Origin: Bacteroidetes bacterium UBA1941
GTDB taxonomy: Bacteria > Bacteroidota > Bacteroidia > Chitinophagales > LD1
NCBI GenBank assembly: GCA_002336805.1
Contig: DDEZ01000011.1
Location: 558,001 to 622,000 of the forward strand
Direction of reading: 5' to 3'
DNA length: 64,000 bases
Of this stretch, positions 8,764 through 15,343 are shown piece by piece. Every line of letters begins with the position of its first letter. The first letter of the stretch is position 1. The position numbers were made by a program, and so were the translations under genes. Under the pieces are notes generated by a model. That model searched no databases. It saw only the letters and a program-made list of their open reading frames with translations, and had not been told where the DNA came from.

Positions 8764-9351
8764 TCAGACAGCGCGCTCAGCCGTGTATGGATACGAATGG
8801 CGGCGCGAAGGCTCACGGAGCATAGCGCCGGAAGTGGTATCAGCAGTGCGCGAGCCGAAGTCATGACGGGTGTGCTCATTGATAGCTGAGGTATTGTGCT
8901 GATCTTCATGATTTTGCTGATCAGTGTTTTTTGATTTTGAACCGGAGCCGCTGTTTTTATTTGCGGGTGTCTCCTGTGCCGGCTGCTCAAACTCCGAGCG
9001 GAGGTGTGACGGCAGTTCGCTTTCTCCTTTGGTATTGTAGCCATAGTTGTGCCTCAGTATGAAGTAGCAGGCGGAGGCGTGCAGCTGCTTGAAGAGGGCG
9101 CCTTCTTCGAGCTTATTTATAAAGATCTGCTCGATGTAGTAGATCTGGTCCATGACCTCTTCATCGTTTTCCCATTTCTTTTTCCAGTAGCTCCAGAGCT
9201 GCTTGTAGCAGCGGACCCGGAGCAGGGCCTGTGATAGGGTGTGGGTAGCAGAGAACTCATCGAGGGCAATGGCCTCGATCTGGTGGAGCATGTGGATGGT
9301 AGCCTGGCGGGTCCATCTGGATGCATTGGTGTTGCCGGTAGGTGCGGACAT
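8764..9351 (-). CDS. Terminase small subunit / DNA-packaging (gp3-like) protein, orphan
   Basis: 195 residues. The opening MSAPTGNTNASRW resembles the APKGNKNA-type start of many phage terminase small subunits. It is followed by helices (SQALLRVRCYKQLWSYWKKKW, EEVMDQIYYIEQIFINKLEEGAL) and a segment CYFILRHNYGYNTK that fits the 'xxFxLKNxxGW' end of the GP3 packaging domain. The last 75 residues are low-complexity and polar (SGSGSKSKNTDQQNHEDQHN), with no fold evident. Small terminase subunits bind phage DNA at pac/cos sites. No large terminase, portal or integrase gene is nearby, so this is a stray remnant or a domesticated DNA-binding protein. Family assignment rests on pattern only. Confidence 0.5.
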   Translation of the reverse strand: MSAPTGNTNASRWTRQATIHMLHQIEAIALDEFSATHTLSQALLRVRCYKQLWSYWKKKWENDEEVMDQIYYIEQIFINKLEEGALFKQLHASACYFILRHNYGYNTKGESELPSHLRSEFEQPAQETPANKNSGSGSKSKNTDQQNHEDQHNTSAINEHTRHDFGSRTADTTSGAMLREPSRRHSYPYTAERAV

Positions 9352-9889
9352 AGGTGTTTTATTTAATGTTGATGAATACGACCCTCTAAATCACCCTAAA
9401 GGGAGACTTTAATACAGAATACAATGTCAGAATCAGGATTTACAGGATTCAGAATTTTTAGAATGAATGCAAATGCAATTTTAGCCACTGAAGACAATGT
9501 GCTAGCTCTAAAATCACTCCCGACTAAAGCGGGATCTTCGACGTAAAGGGAGACTTTGATACAATGTCAGAATCATGACTTGTAGGATTTTAGAATTTTC
9601 AGAATGAATGCAAATACAATTTTAATCACATAGAACACATAGAGACATAGAAATACAGGGGGCATTTAACCGCCGTAATAGCTGTGAAATAAGACTATAT
9701 ATTGCTTTTCGCCACGGAGGAATTCATAGGTAATGTATGCGATGAATAGCGCTGTGGTGATGATGCAAAGGTCTGCAAAAGCTGCGGCTTTGTCTGGCGG
9801 AAATACTCACAAAGCTATGGCTGTGCGCAAAAGATATTCACCTTGCTACGGATGCAGCTATGCCGGTAAATGCATCTGAAAAAGGGCAC
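9352..9889. repeat. Intergenic region with an imperfect tandem duplication
   Basis: Two copies of a module about 140 bases apart: an aaagggagacttt(a/g)ataca element followed by AATGTCAGAATCA, a TAGAATTTT(C/T)AGAATGAATGCAAAT stretch and CAATTTTA (about 9390-9488 and 9540-9629). After the second copy comes a short 'cacatagaacacatagagacatag' stretch. The right part (9660-9889) has no clear element; a 48-codon ORF at 9733-9879 is discussed among the rejected items. No RNA gene or promoter is evident. Confidence 0.6.
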
Positions 9890-11608
9890 CTATTTGGCCT
9901 TCTTAGGAGCGGTAGCGGGCTGCGATGGAGGAGCGGTGGCACCTGATGCAGGTACGGATGGCGCAGGAGTAGCGGCTTTGACAGGGGTAGCGGGAGAGAG
10001 GCCCATGATCTCCTCGCGGCTCTGCGGGCGGCGCTCTATCTGCCAGAGGAAGCCTTTTATTTTGCGGTTTTCCTCTGTCATCATCTTGAGCGGAGTGAAG
10101 ACGGCATCGGGCTTCTGAATGAAGGTGACGCTCTTGACCTTTTTGTCTTTGAAGTACATCCACATATTGACACAGGTGGCGTGATTAGCACCAAGGTATT
10201 TATTCTTTTCGTCCTTGCCGTAATACAGGCTTTCGGCATTGCCATCTACAAACATGCGGTCAAGCGTATTGTCTTTGAAATAGCCGTAGATGTTTTTGCC
10301 TTTGATCTGGTCGTAGTACTTGCGGCCGGATGGCATGATGATGAAGGCATTATTGCGCAGGTAGAGTTGGTCGGCCCGGCGGTGCTTTACCGTGAGGAAG
10401 ATGGTGTCTCCGGTCATCTGCGTGGTATCTGCCCAGAGTATCGGCTTGTAATACATGCGGAAGGTAGAGTCTGCAAAGGAGTACTTCATAGAGTCACAGG
10501 CGCCCTGCATATCGCGCATGTACATCTTCATGTGATGATAGGCAAAGAAGAGGCGCGTGGTGTCTGTCTCTGATGTGTACTGCGAGCGCAGCGTATCTCC
10601 TGACATAAAGAGGGAGTCGGTCTCCATCCTATTGAGCAGGAAGGCGTGGTCCCAGGCGCGCACCTTGGACAGCGCCTCGGTATACTCGCCACGGCGGCCT
10701 ATCAGCTCAAAGTCCATAGAGGTATCGCGCCAGTGAAAATTATTATACGCCTGGCCGAAGCCGATCTTGCGCTCAAAGTAGAGGCTGTCAGAGGTGAGTA
10801 TCTGCGCCCCATCATAGATACGCGTATGCACGCCAAATGATCCGATGCTCTGCTTGGTGTCAAACCAGCCATTGTCACAGAATATACGGCTCGATTTATT
10901 GTAGATCACCGTATTGCCATAAAAGGTGGCCATGTCTGTGCTGGTGTTGTACTTCAGCGTATCTGAGGTGAGGTGGTAGTCCGGGTCTGTGATGTCTACA
11001 TTCTTATTGAAATAGACCTCAGACCCCTTGGTATAGTAGTAGCCATAGCGGCTCACGATGACCGACTTCTCGCGATAGACGTGGCCGCCGGTGAGGTAAT
11101 AGGCTACTTTATCTTTGGTCTTATAGAATATCTCGTCTGCCACGATCTTAGCCTTGCTATCTGTGAGCCAGGCGTGGTCGCGCAGGATGAGCAGCTTGGC
11201 CTTGCTGTCATAGTTGAGATAGTTTGAGTAGGCATTGACCGTATCATTCTCTATGTGTACGTGGCCCCAGGCTTCCATCTTATTCTCCTGCTTGTCCAGC
11301 AGGGCGCTATCGCAGTACATGAGTACCTGGTCCTGCTTGAGGGCTACATTGCCTACCAGGCGGGTCATCTTTTTCTCTCCCTGCTGCTCAAAGTGGAGTT
11401 TGTCCGCATTGATGATCTCTACCTCACGGACCTCCTGTGTGCTATCTGCCGGGGCAGGTGCGGGAGCCAGGGGATCCTTATTGGGCTGCTGGGCCATGAG
11501 GGCAAAGGACAGGCAACAAGCCAGGCAGGTGATGAGGATACGATATGAGTGGTAGTGACGCACGGGTCGGTGATTGATACTGCCCATACCAACGGCTACA
11601 GGCGGCAT
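9890..11608 (-). CDS. OstA-like (LptA/LptD N-domain) protein
   Basis: 572 residues. A possible signal peptide (ILITCLACCLSFALMAQQ, about 24-41) precedes repeated beta-jellyroll strands of the OstA-like type: EVEIINADKLHFEQQGEKKM opens the domain, and recurring units such as YCDSALLDKQENKMEAWGHV, DTVNAYSNYLNYDSKAK and LTSDTLKYNTSTD describe the slit-like LPS-carrying fold. Such proteins bridge the periplasm for lipopolysaccharide export. The tail (about 535-572) is Pro/Ala-rich and ends in Lys. It lies 6 bases downstream of the MCE/MlaD gene on the same strand and near the LptD-like gene, which supports an envelope-lipid role. The start is uncertain: ATG 11608 or ATG 11587. Confidence 0.82.
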   Translation of the reverse strand: MPPVAVGMGSINHRPVRHYHSYRILITCLACCLSFALMAQQPNKDPLAPAPAPADSTQEVREVEIINADKLHFEQQGEKKMTRLVGNVALKQDQVLMYCDSALLDKQENKMEAWGHVHIENDTVNAYSNYLNYDSKAKLLILRDHAWLTDSKAKIVADEIFYKTKDKVAYYLTGGHVYREKSVIVSRYGYYYTKGSEVYFNKNVDITDPDYHLTSDTLKYNTSTDMATFYGNTVIYNKSSRIFCDNGWFDTKQSIGSFGVHTRIYDGAQILTSDSLYFERKIGFGQAYNNFHWRDTSMDFELIGRRGEYTEALSKVRAWDHAFLLNRMETDSLFMSGDTLRSQYTSETDTTRLFFAYHHMKMYMRDMQGACDSMKYSFADSTFRMYYKPILWADTTQMTGDTIFLTVKHRRADQLYLRNNAFIIMPSGRKYYDQIKGKNIYGYFKDNTLDRMFVDGNAESLYYGKDEKNKYLGANHATCVNMWMYFKDKKVKSVTFIQKPDAVFTPLKMMTEENRKIKGFLWQIERRPQSREEIMGLSPATPVKAATPAPSVPASGATAPPSQPATAPKKAK

Positions 11609-11614
11609 TTAGTC

Positions 11615-12601
11615 TTATTTGGACGCGGCCTTGGCTTTTTTCTTAGCCTCTTGTTTTGCCAGCTTTTCTTTGTACTTGGCATCGCGCTTCTCGCCGCCAA
11701 AGACGGATACATTCACATAGCGGAAAGGATGCGCCTTGACATCTACGAGTAGTGTATTGAGGCTGAGCACGGCGCTATCGAGGTCATTGTAGACTTTTTT
11801 GTCTTTGATGAGGCTGCCTACGGTGCCCTCGCCATTATTGATGCCGTGCATGAGCGTGTCTATGCCGCTGAGGGCAGAGCGCGCCTTGGCCACTGTGGCG
11901 CCGAGGTCAGCATTCTTTAGCGTATCGGTCAGGTCTGATACATTGGCCAGGAGGTGGTTGATCTTCTCGTTGTTCTTATCCAGATTGCCGGTGAATGATT
12001 TGAGGTTGGCCAGGGTCTGGTCGAGGGAGCCACCTTTGGATGTGAGCACGTGGATATTATCCAGCGCAGCGTTCAGCTTGTGTATGGTGCTGGTCTGGTC
12101 GTCCTTGGCCAGGGCGCCCTTGACAGCTACCAGTACGGAGTCGAGATTGTGCAGGGTGTGGGTGATGTTGTCCTTCAGGGGATCTATGGCATTGCTGAGC
12201 TTGCTCATCAGGTCGGGCGCTACATAGGTGCTGATGGTGTCGCCGCTCTTCCACTCGTGAGAGGAGAGCTTGTAGCGGATGGCTATCTCCTTGCTACCTA
12301 CCAGGTCAGTAGAGCTGATGGAGGCGAGGCAGCTGTCATAGAGGGTGAAGCCATTGTCTATGACCATCTCTACTACCACCTTGCCGGTGGCGGGGTCAAA
12401 GTTCTCTGCATTGACAGAGCCTATGCGGTGGCCATTGACTGTGACGGGATTAGACTTATAGATACCTCCTATGTTTTCAAAAACGGCGTAATACTTACTT
12501 TTGGTAGTGAAAAGGTTGATACCCTTGAGAAAATAGAAGCCAAAAATGAATATGATGACGGTGATAAGAGAAAAGAGACCTACCTTGGTTTGATTGTTCA
12601 C
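11615..12601 (-). CDS. MlaD/MCE-family lipid transport protein
   Basis: About 328 residues. One N-terminal transmembrane helix (VGLFSLITVIIFIFGFYFL) is followed by the MCE domain, visible as YYAVFENIGGIYKSNPVTVNGHRIGSV and the strand region to about residue 130. A long alpha-helical region rich in Leu/Asn/Asp (about 150-260) would form the helical barrel or tube seen in MCE proteins. The C-terminus is Lys/Ala-rich. MCE proteins bind phospholipids in the periplasm and work with an ABC transporter; the permease and ATPase are not here. TTG 12619 gives a longer reading, but GTG 12601, giving MNNQTKVGLF, matches the family's usual start. It is probably co-transcribed with the OstA-like gene. Confidence 0.85.
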   Translation of the reverse strand: MNNQTKVGLFSLITVIIFIFGFYFLKGINLFTTKSKYYAVFENIGGIYKSNPVTVNGHRIGSVNAENFDPATGKVVVEMVIDNGFTLYDSCLASISSTDLVGSKEIAIRYKLSSHEWKSGDTISTYVAPDLMSKLSNAIDPLKDNITHTLHNLDSVLVAVKGALAKDDQTSTIHKLNAALDNIHVLTSKGGSLDQTLANLKSFTGNLDKNNEKINHLLANVSDLTDTLKNADLGATVAKARSALSGIDTLMHGINNGEGTVGSLIKDKKVYNDLDSAVLSLNTLLVDVKAHPFRYVNVSVFGGEKRDAKYKEKLAKQEAKKKAKAASK

Positions 12602-12675
12602 TATCGGTATTTTAACCAAAAATATTCATTTGAGCCGGAAATAAAAATAGCGCCAGCCGTGGTGGTGCCCTACGC

Positions 12676-13110
12676 ATGGGTCGAATGTCAAATAATCATA
12701 TAACAGATACTACGCTGCCTGCACAACTGGTGCTATTTGACGGGGTGTGCAACTTGTGTAATGCATCTGTGCAGTTTGTGATAAGGCATGATAGACAGGG
12801 TGTTTTCCGGTTTGCAGCCTTGCAGTCGGAGGCAGGGCATGAGGTGCTCCGGGCGCATGGACTATCAGGTGAGACATTTGATTCTTTTGTCTACCTGCGG
12901 CATGGGGTGCTGCACCAACGGTCTACAGCTGCACTATACCTGCTGCGCGACCTAGGAGGTATGTGGGCGCTGCTCTCCACTTTTATCATAGTACCCCGCC
13001 CTATACGCGATGCTGTTTATGATCTGGTGGCAAAATACAGGTACAGGTGGTTTGGGCGGCGTGAAAGCTGTATGGTGCCTACGGCGGAGCTAAGGGGTAG
13101 GTTTCTTTGA
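12676..13110 (+). CDS. DCC-family thiol-disulfide oxidoreductase (DUF393)
   Basis: 144 residues. The signature LVLFDGVCNLCNASVQFVIRHD includes DGVCNLC (the DxxCxxC or 'DCC' motif) near residue 25, and the downstream helix pattern (RSTAALYLLRDLGGMW) is that of DUF393. The two cysteines suggest thioredoxin-like redox chemistry, but the physiological partner of this family is unknown. ATG 12676 and ATG 12685 are both possible starts. It runs opposite to the envelope genes on both sides and is followed by a tandem repeat block, so it may be a later insertion between them. Confidence 0.85.
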   Translation: MGRMSNNHITDTTLPAQLVLFDGVCNLCNASVQFVIRHDRQGVFRFAALQSEAGHEVLRAHGLSGETFDSFVYLRHGVLHQRSTAALYLLRDLGGMWALLSTFIIVPRPIRDAVYDLVAKYRYRWFGRRESCMVPTAELRGRFL

Positions 13111-13116
13111 TAACTC

Positions 13117-13404
13117 GTAGGGCGATGCCCTACGCTGGCGGCGTGTCGCCCCTTGGGGCTGGAATGCTGGTGTGTGAATTCGCGTTGCAAACGCTTGGCA
13201 GGGGAGTCACGCGATGCAATCGCGCGACAGTATGCTAGCCGTAGGGCGATGCCCTACGCTGGAGGCGTGTCGCCCCTTTGGGGCTGGGATATTCGCGTTG
13301 CAAACGCTTGGCAGTGGGGTCACGCGATGCAATCGCGCGACAGTATGCGGTATAATGACTCGTAGGGCGATGCCCTACGCTGGAGGCGTGTCGCCCCTTT
13401 GGGA
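13117..13404. repeat. Composite tandem repeat: GTAGGGC hairpin plus paired-hairpin element
   Basis: Two units alternate with a period of about 120 bases. Unit C starts with the hairpin GTAGGGC-GAT-GCCCTAC and continues with a GGCGTGTCGCCCC...TTGGGGCT stretch (13117, 13241, 13362). Unit A is the GCGTTGCAAACGC + GTCACGCGATGCAATCGCGCGAC paired hairpin (13182-13230 and 13294-13343). The order is C-A-C-A-C. It occupies almost the whole gap between the converging DCC and amidase genes. Confidence 0.88.
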
Positions 13405-13429
13405 CTTAATGAAATGTAAGGTTGAGCTA

Positions 13430-15340
13430 CTATGGATGCTTGGCTCCGATCTCTCTGGTGTAGGCAGCAGTCTGGCGCACGTTATTGACGTAGCAAATAA
13501 CAAAGGCGGCAGGGAAACCCTTTGACCTGGCCTGCTGGAGTATCTTCTCGGCCTCCCGATAGTGGCTGGTCTGTCCGGCCATGTAGCGCACTACGCCATC
13601 TCCGATCTCCTCCCTATTGATGAGGCCAAAGGTGCTGACGAGATCGTCATAGTTGGCCGGAGCTTTGTGAGCTGCTATGATCTGTACAGTGAAGATGACG
13701 TTCTCATTATCTGTAGCCAGTGCATCGGATTTGCTGGCTGGTGCAGTTTCTTTCTTTACTGTTTCTTTCTTTGCAGGCTGCTTCTTGTCAGCAGTGGCAG
13801 GTGCTTCTTTCTTTACCGGCTCTTTCTTTTCTACTACTACAGGTGTTTCTTTTTTGGCCGGCGGCGTTTCCTTCTTTGCCACTACAGTCGTTGGTTGCTC
13901 CTTCTTCGGGGCTGTGGTCGCAGTTTCTTTGGTTACCGCCTTTGGCTCTTTGGCCTGCACTGTTTTTATCGTATCAGTTTTAGCCTTGGCTGTGGTGGTG
14001 GCAGGCTTTGGTGCGGCTACTTTGACCTCGGTGGTCACTTTTCTGATCGTATCTCCTGCAGTCTTTACAGTCTTGGTAGTAGACTGGGGCACCGGAGTGG
14101 TGGCCTTTGGCGCCTGAGTGACCACCTCGGTATGCGGTGGTGCTGACTGGCGCGGCTCTGAGGTAACTGCAGGACGGATGGTGTCGCGTAGGATTGGTTT
14201 GGCTATCTGGTCTATGCGGGTCGCATTGGCGGTGGCCTGCTGCTCGCGGTATACCTGTGGGGCCGGGGCTATATCTGTGGTGTCCGGAGCCCAGGCCTTT
14301 TCTTCTTTCTTAGCCTCTGGTTGACTTTGGGCGGTGGTAGACGCCGGCTGTTGTTTTGCTTCTGCTGCCGGAGCTGGCTGTGACTTTGCTTCTGCTACCG
14401 GCTGCTCTGCCTTTGGCTGCACGGCTGCTGGCTGTTTGTCCGGATTTTGGCTTGCCGGTGCCGGTGCTTTTGGGGCGGACGGCTGCGTATCTGTCAGGAC
14501 TGGTTCGTCCTTTTTTTTTTCGGGTGTGGCGGGAGCTTTGGCAGCTACAGGCTCTATGGTATCCTTGCGGCCCTCTATCTGGTTTTTGTAGGTGCGGAAA
14601 GCCTTGTAGATAGCGGTGGCGATATTGGTCTGGCCAGCATCTCCGGCCAGAAACTGCTCCTCGGTAGGATTGGATATAAAGCCGATCTCTGCCAGCAGGG
14701 ATGGCATGGCAGTCTTGTAGAGTACCCAGAAGCCTGCCTGCTTGACCCCGCGGCTCTTGCGCTTGGCCAGGACGGCGAGCTCGTCTTCTATCTTGGAGGC
14801 TATGAGGATGCTCTGATCGAGAAAAGCATTCTGCTTCATACTCATGATGATATGGCCCTCAGGAGAGTTTGGGTCAAACTCGTATTTGGTGTTCTTATTG
14901 GTCTCGAGGTCTATTACGGCATTCTCACGCTTGGCTATCTCAAGGTTATCGTCAGTGCGGTGCAGGCCGAGCACATAGGTGCTGGTGCCGTAGGCCTCAT
15001 GATTGGTAGCAGAGTTGAGGTGGATGCAGATGAAAAGGTCAGCCTTGGCCTTATTGGCCATATCGGCGCGGTCTGCCAGGGATACAAACTTGTCAGTAGT
15101 ACGGGTATAGATGATCTTGACGTCAGGGAAAGCCTCTTTGACCATTTCGCCAAACTTTAGCGAGACGCCCAGGGCCAGCTCTGCCTCATGGTGTCCGCCG
15201 GGACCTATAGCGCCCGGGTCCATGCCACCATGGCCCGGATCTATGACCAGGGTGCGTACGGCTGTGCCCTGGCCGGGGCCACCGGCGTATGCAAAAGACG
15301 TTAAACAAAGCAGCACCAATAATGAAACTAAGCGAATCAC
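13430..15340 (-). CDS. N-acetylmuramoyl-L-alanine amidase with long Ala/Pro/Lys linker and SPOR-like tail
   Basis: 636 residues. A signal peptide (about 1-19) is followed by an Amidase_3 zinc domain (about 28-250) with candidate ligands and catalytic residues H37 (DPGHGG), E52 (HHEAEL), H107 (CIHLNSA) and E218 (LLAEIGF). It cleaves the amide between muramic acid and the stem peptide during cell separation or wall remodelling. Residues about 260-555 form a low-complexity linker of Ala, Pro, Lys and Thr. The last about 80 residues (VIFTVQIIAAHKAP..., ending AVICYVNNVRQ) look like a SPOR domain that would bind denuded glycan at the septum. The start is GTG 15340. A run of ten A (coding strand) lies in the linker. 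Confidence 0.9.
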   Translation of the reverse strand: MIRLVSLLVLLCLTSFAYAGGPGQGTAVRTLVIDPGHGGMDPGAIGPGGHHEAELALGVSLKFGEMVKEAFPDVKIIYTRTTDKFVSLADRADMANKAKADLFICIHLNSATNHEAYGTSTYVLGLHRTDDNLEIAKRENAVIDLETNKNTKYEFDPNSPEGHIIMSMKQNAFLDQSILIASKIEDELAVLAKRKSRGVKQAGFWVLYKTAMPSLLAEIGFISNPTEEQFLAGDAGQTNIATAIYKAFRTYKNQIEGRKDTIEPVAAKAPATPEKKKDEPVLTDTQPSAPKAPAPASQNPDKQPAAVQPKAEQPVAEAKSQPAPAAEAKQQPASTTAQSQPEAKKEEKAWAPDTTDIAPAPQVYREQQATANATRIDQIAKPILRDTIRPAVTSEPRQSAPPHTEVVTQAPKATTPVPQSTTKTVKTAGDTIRKVTTEVKVAAPKPATTTAKAKTDTIKTVQAKEPKAVTKETATTAPKKEQPTTVVAKKETPPAKKETPVVVEKKEPVKKEAPATADKKQPAKKETVKKETAPASKSDALATDNENVIFTVQIIAAHKAPANYDDLVSTFGLINREEIGDGVVRYMAGQTSHYREAEKILQQARSKGFPAAFVICYVNNVRQTAAYTREIGAKHP

Positions 15341-15343
15341 GTT

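Noticed and set aside
9733..9879. 48-codon plus-strand ORF with a CYGCSYAGKC end
   Set aside because: Length can arise by chance in this region, it lies among repeats, and no promoter or conservation is visible. The Cys pattern alone does not justify a call.
13117..13404. Possible CRISPR array
   Set aside because: The units are long, palindromic and alternate between two families, with no unique spacers of constant length and no cas genes nearby.
13562..15160. Several plus-strand ORFs (up to 237 codons) opposite the amidase gene
   Set aside because: They are the complement of the low-complexity Ala/Pro/Lys linker and catalytic domain, rich in Phe, Leu, Cys and Gly, with no domain.
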